From Ligustrum vulgare (taxonomy: Eukaryota; Streptophyta; Magnoliopsida; Lamiales; Oleaceae), in NCBI GenBank assembly GCA_963555705.1, contig OY743188.1, positions 27,425,383 to 27,489,382 on the forward strand: DNA of 64,000 bases. Reading direction: 5' to 3'. The translations under genes were made by a program, and so were the position numbers. Shown here one piece after another: positions 13,601-29,560 of the stretch (the stretch's first letter is position 1; every line of letters starts with the position of its first letter). The notes beneath the pieces were generated by a model. The model was not told the origin of the DNA. It worked only from the letters and a program-made list of their open reading frames with translations, and ran no database searches.

Positions 13601-14559
13601 CATCATTGAAATTGTTTGGATATTCTATAGGAAGTCCCCACGATGTCATTGACTTAAGTGTCTAACCCCTATATTGATAATATTTCAAGTACCAAATTAA
13701 TTACGTTACCTATAGGGTAATCATGATTAATTCACACTTAAAACATCACCACCTAATGGTCTCAATCTAGTAATCAAAACAGTGCAGCCCTCCTATAGGG
13801 AGACTAATTGGATTAGTACGAGGCATACACAATTTTTTACTAATGAGCTAATAGGAGAGGCCGTGGGTTCAAAATATTTTGCACCCTCACTCACTTAATA
13901 TTTTTGAACTCCTGGGTTTTCAATTTAATAATTACCCAGTCAATTTTAACTTTTAAGATCGATTCAATTATTAATAAATATAGTTATTTTCTAATCTAAC
14001 ATTTAGAAAAGAAAATAAAATATAAAACAATGCATGGCAGTATAGTACCTAGAGCGGTGTTTATGCGATCTACATGACATGTTATTTAATGACATTCATT
14101 CATAATTTAATTAAAGCAATAAATAAATGCGATAAGAAAATAAACAAGAACATAATTTATGGCCAAACCTAGACACAAAAATTACAAATAAATTAAAGAG
14201 TCTATTGAGCCACAAGCCAGCCCAATTCTTCAATTCCAATTTGCAAGTGTCCAGTCCAAATTTGTAAAGCTTCAGTCTTCAGCCCAAATGTCAAATTCCA
14301 ATATGCAGTAATTCAATTAAATATTCCAACCCATTGTAAAATCCAGCCCGTATTGCAATGGCCCAGCTAAACAATTTAGCCCACATTACAAATTAATCAA
14401 AATAGACTAGTTTTACAATTCTGGGCCATATTTAATTTTACCAAAATCTGATCCAAATGATATAAAACCGGTCCAAGTGCCCAATCTTTAATTCTGGCCC
14501 AAAAGCAAAATCTGGCCCAATTGAATTATGAGCCCAAGTCTGAAAACCCTGCTTGTATT

Positions 14560-15010
14560 CAGACTTCCATCAAGATGAAGGAAATGCAGCTGCTATTATT
14601 TCCACATTGCCATCACCGGAAATGGAGCCTTCATAATTATTCACCGGAGAAACCGGAAGCCGGCAACTGGGTACCATCATTTCCATCAATACTGTGTGAC
14701 CCCAGTGGCGAAAACACCTCCGCATAGCTCGGAATGAAGGCTGCTAAACAACTGTGTCGCCATATTCCTTCTGCACCAATCTGCCGGAAATGGAGGTAGG
14801 AGAATCAGTGGCATCTTCTGGACTCGACGCCACCACGATCGCGCGATGACAGTGCTTTGAGCACCGTTGCACCACGCACATGGCAGCAGTTGCACTGTAG
14901 TACGTCGCGCTCCTCCTTTGCTACTTCACATGCGGTGCCGCCGCCACTGCAGTCGAGAGTGGAAATCAGCAACGACTATCGTCGACCGCAGTGGCATCAC
15001 CAATGAGTCC
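14560..15010. other. GC-rich leader segment of the copia element
   Basis: This segment, between the primer site and the decayed gag region, is far richer in CCGG and GCCGCC words than the rest of the element. Short ORFs on both strands are not recognisable. It may be a captured host fragment or an ordinary GC-rich leader. Confidence 0.3.
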
Positions 15011-15423
15011 CTCTGATTTTTCAAATTTTCAGCAAAATTGCATTGCCAACCCTTGCGCTTTTGAAGAAGATGAAGAGTGGTCCTTGTTTCGAAATTGCGT
15101 CATCAGTCCCTTAAATTAAAAACTGCAGATCTGGTCCTTTGATTTTATACTTACAATAAGAATTATACAAACCCTAATTCTATTGTAAAAATCAAAAATC
15201 AAAAGGGAAAACATGGAGTCGTAATCCACCCCTTTTGTTACAAGACTTGATAATACAAATACAAGAATTTACAACAAAAATTCTATGGCCATATATCTGT
15301 TCAAACAAGAATATCGTTCATCCAATAACAATCAAATCACATAAAACCTAACACCGCTCATCTAACACATGCATTACAAAATTATTTAATCCTAAATACA
15401 TGAAACAGTATCAAAAACCTGAC

Positions 15424-15435
15424 GCTCTGATACCA
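15424..15435 (-). other. Primer-binding site (tRNA-iMet)
   Basis: The minus strand reads TGGTATCAGAGC, matching the plant initiator methionine tRNA primer site at all 12 bases. It sits two bases inside the right LTR edge and fixes the orientation of the element. Confidence 0.9.
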
Positions 15436-15437
15436 AT

Positions 15438-16243
15438 TGTTGGGAACCCGGGTTGCTCTACTCGAAAAAATTGATTTATATTGACTAGATCATCCCATTA
15501 CAGGATTTTCTGTTCTATGTATTCAATTTGGAATAAATAATTTTGCGCATAAAAATTGTTTTGAGAAGATTACCCTTGTAGCGTGCTTTACAACAATCTT
15601 TATCAACTGCTTCTTGATTCCACCAAAGCTTCAAACCCTCAAGCTTTCCTCGGTGTTCTCCTATGGCAGCTATGCAGGTGTACGGTCACCTTTCTCAAGA
15701 CCTAGTTTAAACTAGGATTAGAGTTTCTTTGTAAAGAGGAAACACACACTACACACTTTTGTGTGTGTCTCGCCACTTTTCCAATTAAGTTAAGAAAAAT
15801 AGTCTTGGGAGACTATATCTAACCTCTTTACACTCCAAAACCCTACCAGGCCTAGTACCATAACCCAGACCCATTTCTGCACAACCCAATACAGGTAATA
15901 AGCCTGTATAAACCCATTATAGTGAAGCCACCTAGGGAACCTGATCGGACCCAATTAAACTAAGCTCCAATAAATTAATTATGACCCGATCAACTCTTGA
16001 TCAGTCAAAATTAATTTATTAATCACCTTCTATTCCACTAAAAGAACGAGATTGCACTCTTGGTAAAATTGAAATTACTGAAACAATTAATCAATAATTA
16101 TATCCTCTGGCTTATCGTTCTTACATGTTACCCCCGTCGATCAACTCGAATATTCGGAGCAAGTTAAAATGACCAAAATGCCCTTCTCCAAATATTCATT
16201 AATTCTCAACTCTCATCTTCTATCTGACAGTTCGATGTGATCC
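15438..16243 (-). repeat. 5' LTR of the copia element, truncated
   Basis: Matches 8278-9083 base for base in length (806) with scattered substitutions. The match stops abruptly after gatcc at 16243, where a TGATAAG sequence begins. About 610 bases of the LTR, corresponding to 9084-9693, are missing and were not found further to the right. Confidence 0.85.
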
Positions 16244-16910
16244 TGATAAGTGTATTTTATACACTTATTTGTATGTCTAAATTAGGTGTAGTTATTGTCA
16301 TTTATGAATATTTGCTATTTAATTTGTGTTTATTGGTTACTTTTCAGAAAATATCCCAAAAGATGAAGAATGAAGTAAATGACGAGAAAAATGCACAATT
16401 GGATGTTAATTAGAGCTAAAACGAGCAATTGATAAGTTTGTGACGTCAACCGGGAAGATGCTTGGTGCCAAAGTGACTTAATCAGGAGTTGGAGGACCTA
16501 ATTTGAGGATTTAATAGCTTATTTGGGCAAATCGAGAAGAAGATAAAGTTTGGGGACTAAATTGCAACAATTGGAAGTTGAGGACTGAAGGTGCAATTAA
16601 AAGTCAGGGACCAACTTACACAGCCGAGAAAAGATGGAAGTCGCGATCGCTGGATACGTGCCACGCGATCGCGAGATGGTGCAAAATCTTAACCCGAGAG
16701 TTTTAGGGTTAAGCACGCGATCGCTAGGGTGTAAGCCACGCGATCGCGTGGCTTTCCGACTGGGCCGCAGATCAGATTTTTCTCGCGATTTTTAATAGGC
16801 TTTGGGCTTTTTGACCTAGGTTTTCTCCAAAACCTATTTATACAACATATGGGATTTTAATGACTTGTGTGGTTGTATAGGATTATTTTGGTTCTGGAGG
16901 TAGGTTCTTC
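16244..16910 (+). mobile_element. LTR-like fragment starting TGATAAGTG
   Basis: Starts exactly where the copia LTR is interrupted, with TGATAAGTGTATTTTATACA, which contains a palindrome around TGTATTTTATACA. TG at the junction and the later 'aggactgaaggtgcaatt' type wording resemble LTRs of plant Ty3/gypsy elements. Two perfect GCGATCGC palindromic segments occur near 16665 and 16735. No closing CA end, primer site or second copy was found, so its class is uncertain. Confidence 0.4.
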
Positions 16911-17218
16911 AATAGGTTAACGTACTTAAAATAGCCTAGGTCTGTTAAAGGGTAGGTTAACATACCTTGTAACCGACCATGTCGGTTAAATGGTAGGTTA
17001 ACCGACCCCTTAACTGACATGGTCGATTTTTGAGGTCTTAAAGGACTAAATAACCTAAACCCTAAACCCTCAAAAATCGACTTGAAAGTAGGTTAACCCA
17101 CCTCTTAACCGACCAGATCGGTAAACCTCTTAACCAACATCGGTTAAGAGTAGGTTAACCTACCCATTTATCGACCTGGTCGGTTAAGAGGTAGGTTAAA
17201 CCTACCTAGTCAGTTATC
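16910..17218. repeat. GGTTAAC-rich motif cluster, left of the 95-bp array
   Basis: At least seven occurrences of GTAGGTTAAC or GTCGGTTAA with their complements GTTAACCGAC/GTTAACCTAC, giving overlapping short palindromes. The same vocabulary appears again to the right of the array (18655-18960). Confidence 0.75.
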
Positions 17219-18627
17219 TACTTTTCGAATCTACCAAAACATTTAATTATTAAGTTCATTCAGTGTGACGTGAACAATCGAGTTTAGTAATCAAGATCGA
17301 AGTTCAGCTACTTTTCCGAGTCTATCAAAAACGTTTGATCAATTATTAAGTTCATTAAGTGTGACGTGAACAATCGAGTTCAGTAATCGAGACCGAAGTT
17401 GTGATACTTTTTTGAATCTATTAAAACGTTTGATCAACTATTAAGTTCATTAAGTGTGACGTAAACAATCGAGTTTAGTAATCGAGATCAAAGTTGTGAT
17501 ACTCTTCCAAACCTATCAAAACTTTTGATCAATTATTAAGTTCATTAAGTGTGACGTGAATGATTGAGTTTAGTAATCGAGATTGAAGCTCAGCTACTTT
17601 TCCAAATCTATCAAAACGTTCAATGAATTATTAAGTTCATTAAGCGTGACGTGAATAATCGAGTTTAGTAATTGAGACTAAAGTTGTGATACTTTTTTGG
17701 ATATATTAAAACGTTCGATCAACTATTAAGTTCATTAAGTGTGACATGAACAATCGAGTTTAGTAATCGAGATCGAAGTTGTGATACTCTTCCAAACCTA
17801 TCAAAACTTTTGATCAATTATTAAGTTCATTAAGTGTGACGTGAATGATTGAGTTTAGTAATCGAGATTGAAGCTTAGCTACTTTTCCAAATCTATCAAA
17901 ACGTTCAATGAATTATTAAGTTTATTAAGTGTGATGTGAACAATCGAGTTTAGTAATCGAGATCGAAGTTGTGAAACTTTTCCTAATCTATCAAAATGTT
18001 TGATTCATTAAGTGTGATGTAAATAATTGAGTTTAGTAATCGAGATCGAAATTCAACTAATTTTTCGAATCTATCAAAACGTTTGATCAATTATTAAGTT
18101 CATTAAGTATGACTTGAACAATTGAGTTTAGTAATCGAGATCGGAGTTTTGATACTTTTTTGAATCTATCAAAACGTTTGATCAATTATTAAGTTCATTA
18201 AGTGTGACGTGAACAATTGAGTTTAGTAATCTAGATCGAAGTTCAGCTACTTTTCCTAATCTATCATAACTTTTGATCAATTATTAAGTTCATTAAGTGT
18301 GACGTAAACTATCGAGTTTAGTAATCGAGATCGAAGTTTTAATAATTTTTCGAATCTATCAAAATGTTTTATAAATTATTAAGTTCATTAAGTGTGACAT
18401 TAACAATCGAGTTTAGTAATCGAGATCGAAGTTGTGAAATTTTTCCGAATATATAAAAACTTTTATCAATTATTAAGTTATTGAAGTGTGACATGAACGA
18501 TCAAGTTTAGTAATCGAGATCGAAGCTCAGTTACTTTTTTCAAATCTATCAAAATATTTGATAAATTATTAAGTTCATTAAGTGTGATATGAACAATCAA
18601 GTATAGTGACCGAGATCGAAGTTGTGG
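17219..18627. repeat. 95-bp tandem repeat array, about 15 copies
   Basis: The word taagttcatt recurs at 17251, 17347, 17442, 17537, 17632, 17727, 17822, 17917, 18095, 18190, 18285, 18380, 18474 and 18570, that is, every 94-96 bases. One copy near 18000 is shortened by about 12 bases. Each unit contains TCTATCAAAACGTTTGATCA, GTGTGACGTGAACAATCGAG and TTTAGTAATCGAGATCGAAG. Part of the array shows a 285-base (three-unit) higher-order period. No ORF runs through it. Confidence 0.95.
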
Positions 18628-18654
18628 CTAAAATGACTAAAATCAGATAAAAAA

Positions 18655-18965
18655 GGAAAAGTGAGGACCAATTAATCTAGTCGGTTAAGAAGTACGTTAA
18701 CCGACCATTTGACCAACTTGGTTGGTCAAGAGGTGGGTTAATCTACCATATAACTGAATAGTTAATATTTACTCAATTTGAACAGTGTGGTAAGATAACA
18801 AACCATTTATAAGTAAGAATTTGAAGAATTAAGCAAGCATGTTAACAGTTGGTTAATAGACTATAAAGTCGGTTAACCTACTTCACTTAGGTCGGTTAAC
18901 TGACTTCGAAGTCGGTTAACCGACTAATTTGATAGTCGGTTAACTGACTTAACCTACCTATGTGT
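18655..18965. repeat. GGTTAAC-rich motif cluster, right of the 95-bp array
   Basis: Seven or more GTCGGTTAA-type words, including a perfect 14-base palindrome GTCGGTTAACCGAC at 18911-18924. It is the counterpart of the cluster at 16910-17218, so the array is bracketed by the same motif on both sides. Confidence 0.75.
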
Positions 18966-19401
18966 GTAAAATTAGATTACCCGCAGTCTCGAATAAGATT
19001 TTCGCAATGAATTAAGTTTACACTACAAAATTCATCCCAAACACAAGAAAAACACATATGATTACATTTTAAACACATCGAAGCAACTCAAATAAGATTA
19101 ATTTTGGAATATCTTACCAATATCAAATGCATAAAACTTAGGATTTTTTCAACATTTGAGAAGATGGAGAAGATGATGAATAGTTCTGCTACAAATCAAC
19201 AAAAGGAGCATCTGGAGAATATTACAGATACTAAAAATGAGTTTATTACAATATCTAAGATTTTGGTGGAAGGATTTTGAGAGATTTAGCCTAAAGTAGC
19301 CATCAATTTTCCGTCTTTTAAAATTGTTAGGTAAGATTGAAAATTTAACAAGATAACAATGATAATTTAATCTTTGTACAAGAGGCCAGTGGTATTGATG
19401 G
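18966..19401. other. Intergenic DNA, no gene seen
   Basis: No recognisable coding region. I looked here for the missing remainder of the copia LTR cut at 16243 and did not find it. Confidence 0.4.
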
Positions 19402-19410
19402 TATATCATA

Positions 19411-20240
19411 GGGGTTAATTACTGTAACGAATATTGAAGTTTCAAAAAAATTTCAAAATGGACACCGAAATTCGTTCCTTACCCAAATGGACACTGAAGT
19501 TTCAAAAAAAAACTCAAAATGAATACTAAAATTCGTTTCTTACCCAAACGGACACTGAAGTTTCAGTCTCTTACAATGTTGGACACTCTAGTCAAGGTTT
19601 GAGTCCACTTGGCAAAGTTAAATGATGAGTTGGAATCCACGGTTTAAATAGGATGACATGTGGATTATGTTGCATTTTCAAAACTCGAAATTTCTCCAAT
19701 AACATTTAAAAAAAAGACTTCCCCAATTCATTACCTCATCCATAATTTCAAACTTCAGCCCCAAACCCATGAACTTAAGGGATCGTGTTTATTTAAATGT
19801 GTTAAATTCAAGTTAATACATTGATAATATATTTGACAATTACTATTGAATCTAACACATTTAAATAAACACGACCTCTTAATCATGGGTTTTGGGGTTG
19901 AAGTTCGAGATTATGGATGAGGTAATGAATTGGGGAAGTTGTTTTTTAATATATTATTGGAGAAATTCGGGTCTTGAAAATGCAACATAATCAACGTGTC
20001 ATTCTACTTAAACTATGAATGTCAACTCATCATTTAACCTTGCAAAGTGAACTCAAATATTGACTAGTGTCCAATATGGTAAGAGACTAAAACTTCAATA
20101 TCCATTTAGATAAGGAACGAATTTCAGTATTCATTTTGAAATTTTTTTAAAACTTCAGTGTCCATTTAGATAAGGAACGAATTTTAATGTCCATTTTGAA
20201 ACTTTTTTGAAATTTCAGTGTCCGTCAGAGTAATTAACCC
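19411..20240. mobile_element. MULE-like element with long inverted repeats (foldback)
   Basis: The left arm (from GGGGTTAATTACTG at 19411) and the right arm (ending CAGAGTAATTAACCC at 20240) are inverted copies for about 400 bases each, meeting near 19830. Within each arm the phrase 'aatggacactgaagtttca' recurs two or three times. The flanks tatatcata (19402-19410) and aatttcata (20241-20249) agree at 7 of 9 positions, compatible with the 9-bp duplication of Mutator-like elements. There is no transposase. A transcript crossing it would fold into one long hairpin. It ends about 150 bases before the CT-rich leader of the first Ca2+-ATPase gene. Confidence 0.8.
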
Positions 20241-20391
20241 AATTTCATATAACTAACCTGTACTTTAGGTTTGAGGGTAATTGTGTTATTTCGTTGCAGA
20301 ATTGGAAGTTTCGCATGGTTGAAAATTACAAGAGATTGGAGGAAGGAGCTACGGAGAAGCAAACGAAGCGACTGCAGCGATCACATTGCTG

Positions 20392-20417
20392 TTCCTTCTC
20401 TCTCTCTCTCTCTCTCT
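20392..20417 (+). promoter_or_regulatory. CT-rich leader tract of Ca2+-ATPase gene 1
   Basis: A (TC)n tract lies just before a probable 5' UTR exon (about 20418-20469), and a similar tract sits at the same place before gene 2 (31401-31417). Pyrimidine patches near the start site are common in plant promoters. The transcription start itself was not determined. Confidence 0.4.
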
Positions 20418-20469
20418 AAAATTAACAAACAGTTTGGAAAGTTTCTCTAACTACAGCTCCATATTTGTG

Positions 20470-20701
20470 GTGAGTCATAGTCCTTGAATCTATATAGATA
20501 TATGTGTTGGATCTGTATAGTTATTTGCGTGATGGGGTGTTATTTGGAATTTTGCCTTTTTTGTGTATTTTTAATGCCTGCTTCACTGCCACTGGTAGTT
20601 TTAGATCTTTAGTTGATGCGTAAATATTGACTACTGGGTTTGTGTTGTTTTATTTTTGTAAATGATGGTGATAGTAATGTGTTGATTTTTTTGAATTTCA
20701 G
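20470..20701 (+). other. Probable 5' UTR intron of Ca2+-ATPase gene 1
   Basis: A donor GTGAGT at 20470 and an acceptor TTGAATTTCAG ending at 20701 enclose a T-rich 232-base intron, leaving a leader exon and a 72-base UTR segment before the ATG at 20774. Gene 2 has a matching arrangement (31497-31776), which supports it. Confidence 0.6.
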
Positions 20702-20773
20702 GAATTTAGTTGTGGAATTTTAGTAAGTTCCGTGACTGGATTACTGTGTAGTGAATTATTCTTTGATTGATTG

Positions 20774-26496
<5,723 letters not shown>

Positions 26497-26749
26497 AAAT
26501 AAAGATGGATATGAAAATCCAGGCATACATTATTCATAAAGCATTGTAAGGGCTGGATTGGTGAAATCACTTCGCCGCCCTCAGAATCCTTGGAGCAGGT
26601 TTGCTAAGTTTGATTAGACGGTATTTTGAAACGCTAAGTAGATTGACTAGGACTTTGTTTGTTTAACCCCTTGATTGCCTATTAATTATTGGCAAATCTC
26701 TTTAAACCTGTGATTGGAATGGTAGTCCTTATGCATTATTATTCATTTC
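26497..26749. other. 3' flank of Ca2+-ATPase gene 1
   Basis: Contains AATAAA directly after the stop and the presumed 3' UTR. The first 40 or so bases after the stop match the 3' flank of gene 2 closely, showing that the duplication included the 3' UTR. Confidence 0.5.
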
Positions 26750-26757
26750 ATTTCACG

Positions 26758-27727
26758 TAGAAGTAACAAGATAGGCGGGCTGACCGGATTAGTGAAAACT
26801 GGCCCTGATTGATCCGAGACCGCGGGCCGTCTCGTGACTCGAGCAGGCGGTTCATGGGTCAAGAAGACGCGAACCGTTTCACGAGTCACACCTTCGCGGG
26901 CTGCGGTTAACTCGCCGACTCATGAAATAGTTAAAAATAATTATTTTTATTAAATATGATAACAATGAAAATATCTCTTCTTTTACAAATTTTCGTACAA
27001 CTTTTAAATGTAAATTTTCTTTTCTCCCTAATAGTTAAGAAGTGTGATGTTCTTTGATACTAGTAATTAAAAATGTATTTAGTTGTTATTTGTTTATGTC
27101 GTATCTAATTTTGCAAAATTAGAAGCAATTCAAGTAATATAAGATTTAAATTTGAATTATATGTAAACATTTTTTTGTACAAATATGTATTTATCATTTT
27201 GTTTATTTTGTATTTAACAAAAAATATTTTTGCTATTAAAAATTTTATATTTTTATTTATACGGCCAAATCGGAACGAATCGGAACTCGCAATGCGTTGA
27301 GGCGCAGCAGTTGACTGGACATCTAGAGGTAAAGTATTGTTTCGGTGCGGGCCGCGAGAGCGATACTAAATCGAGGCAAACTCTGAATACTAGATATGAT
27401 CCCATCTCATCCATCTGAAAATCTTGGTTCAAACTCTTCGCAATTGGGTAAAAGATGCCTCTTCTTTGCATTTAGTTCAAATATTTCTTAATCTAGTTCA
27501 TATATTCCGTGTTCCAAGAGAAGGTCACGGTGAGACGAGCCGTTTATCATTACGATAGATGTCAAGTGGACCTGCATTGGCTCAACCTGTATGAGCCAAC
27601 GGACGGGCCTGCCGACTTACACTAGCCCTTATACTGGCAGTGGATGAGCTTTTTTTCACTTGAGCTGTTATCGAGCTCATATGTTGACGGGCCGACCTGA
27701 TTCGAACAACCCGAATTGACACCTCTA
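26758..27727. mobile_element. hAT-like non-autonomous element, diverged copy
   Basis: Starts TAGAAGTAACAAG and ends TTGACACCTCTA, with near-matching flanks atttcacg/atttcatc of 8 bases. Inside, GC-rich GGGCC-type ends surround an AT-rich middle that, read on the opposite strand, resembles the middle of the element at 45582-46299. The inverted ends are worn. It lies between the two ATPase genes and encodes nothing recognisable. Confidence 0.65.
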
Positions 27728-28330
27728 ATTTCATCCTATGTTAATGTTCGTTTACCCAAATCTTTTTTGGCTGGGTGACAATTTGCTTGCCCCAGGAGGG
27801 AGATAATTACTTGTTGGCTATTAATAGCAGAAGTTGACAACTTATTTTGAAAAATTTCACGTGTTAATGCAGCAGCCAGCAAGTAGTAAGAAATTTCAAT
27901 GATATGAAAAAGTTGGTTAGTAAATTTAATCTATGGCCGTTGAACATTAAATTTTAATATCTTAAATTGGGTAACACAATTCAGACATGTTACTTTCCAT
28001 CGCCTATAATCCTTCAATTTCCATGCAGCATTTATGTAGAAGATTTCTATTTACAAAATAATTTGAAACCGTATGTTTCAAATTTGTCGTGCCTACGAAC
28101 AAAGGGTAAGACATTTTATGAATTTGATTCCACAGATTTGAAATGTCGACAATTTCAGAATCCGGCACTTTCCACATTCCTTTCAAATGTTGACTATATT
28201 TGGGTGGACTTAAAAAGAGGAAATTTCACCCAAAGAGGTTTTTAAATTTCAACTACACTAATCAGAGATAAAACTTATTTATTTCTAAATCCGTTATTCA
28301 ATTTTAATAGCATAATTTAATATTATAATA
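27728..28330. other. Intergenic DNA, no gene seen
   Basis: Short ORFs around 27967-28245 overlap on both strands and match nothing I recognise. Confidence 0.4.
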
Positions 28331-28337
28331 TAACTTC

Positions 28338-28526
28338 TAATTATGGATAATTATTGCTTGCTAAGGAAGAGAGACTTTATTCAAAATAAATTAAAACTTA
28401 TCTCTTCATCCACTATTCATATTCTTCGGGTAATTATGGATAATTACCTTTTGTTAAGGAAGAGAGAGAATTTATTCAACGTAAATTAAAACCTATCTCT
28501 ACATCCACGATTCATATTCTTCAGGT
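28338..28526. repeat. 93-bp tandem duplication
   Basis: Two diverged copies beginning taattatggataatta at 28338 and 28431 and ending attcttc(g/a)gg. Several substitutions separate them, so the duplication is not recent. Confidence 0.8.
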
Positions 28527-28614
28527 AAACGATTCGGGTCACATGATAAAATCATATATACTTCAGATTTTCATAACACATCTATAGCAAATATTTAGAT
28601 AATTACTGATTTGA

Positions 28615-29560
28615 TAATTTTGTGACCTAAACATTTACACGTAAGTAAGGGTTTTTGATGAATGGGTACTCCATTGTAACCACGAGAATGTGGAATAATC
28701 TAAGAATTCCATATATTTTGCCCTTTGTGACCTCGTACACTGTGCGATATGATCGACCAATGCAAAAGATATTCATTTTTCTTGAATGGTATGTTGTCAG
28801 AAAATTGAAATTGTGACCTCTTTTTGGGGATGCCTACTCCCATTTATATGAATGTGTACCCTGAACTATATTGTTTTTGAATCCCCCCAAAATGCGACCT
28901 TCACTTGTGAAGTGATTCGGTGTACAGGTAGAGGTTAAACTGAACTTTATTTGTTCCACACTATTTTCAATCATCCTTTATGAAGTATTTTTCCTAATTT
29001 TGCACTAAAAATACCGTGTGACCTCGTAGCACATAACTATGTGACCTCATAGTTAGAATCATTTTTCAAGCCCAAAATTGTGACCTTGGCATGTGAAATG
29101 GGAGATATGTTGTACAGGTATAGATTAATATGAAAGTTGTTAGTTCCACACTATTTCACACATTCTTTGTGAACTAGTTTTCCTATTTTTCGCAATAATA
29201 ATATCATGTGATCTTATAGCACATAATTATGTGACCTCGTAGTGATAATCACCCTTCAGGTGTGTTGAACATCACGTGGAACCATTGACCATGTGACCTC
29301 ATTTTCTACAAGACCCAATATTCTTACCTTGGCTTGTCGACTGATTCTGTGTACATGCAAATGTTGACCTTAACCTTAATTTAATTTTTTTTTTTTCTAT
29401 AAAAAAAACAGAAACTTTGTGAAATACCTTTTTTAACTATACACCTATAGTAATTTGTAACCATTTGGCATTTCCCTACGTGACCTTGGAGTTATATGCA
29501 TTCTTCATTTTATTTGAATATTGTGTGCAAACATACCATGTGTGACTTTCCTTTTTGGAT
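28615..29560. repeat. Degenerate GTGACCT repeat tract
   Basis: The word gtgacct occurs many times. A longer unit of roughly 187 bases can be followed, for example ttccacactattt at 28955 and 29142 with similar sequence after each. It resembles the shorter tract at 5610-6000. I see no protein in it and no clear ends. Confidence 0.55.

Larger units (their letters stand above)
8278..16243 (-). mobile_element. Ty1/copia LTR retrotransposon, decayed, minus strand
   Basis: Two direct copies begin TGTTGGGAAC at 8278 and 15438 and match with few differences over 806 bases. Beside the right copy, the plus strand reads GCTCTGATACCA (15424-15435), the complement of the tRNA-iMet primer site TGGTATCAGAGC, two bases from the LTR. 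The element is therefore read right to left, with its 5' LTR on the right. The interior (9694-15437) keeps recognisable decayed reverse transcriptase on the minus strand: a QMDVK box near 10648-10668 and a KVPYAPAIGS box near 10090-10130, about 190 codons apart as expected for copia. Many stops and shifts make it non-functional. Confidence 0.85.

Noticed and set aside
14521..14895. ORFs on both strands in the GC-rich segment of the copia leader
   Set aside because: Overlapping opposite-strand frames with no recognisable motif and no continuation beyond the GC-rich block.
17050..17070. Telomere-like ctaaaccctaaaccct
   Set aside because: Only about two TTTAGGG-type units, too few to suggest an interstitial telomere.
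17219..18627. CRISPR-like array of regularly spaced repeats
   Set aside because: The units are head-to-tail 95-bp repeats without unique spacers, in plant nuclear DNA.
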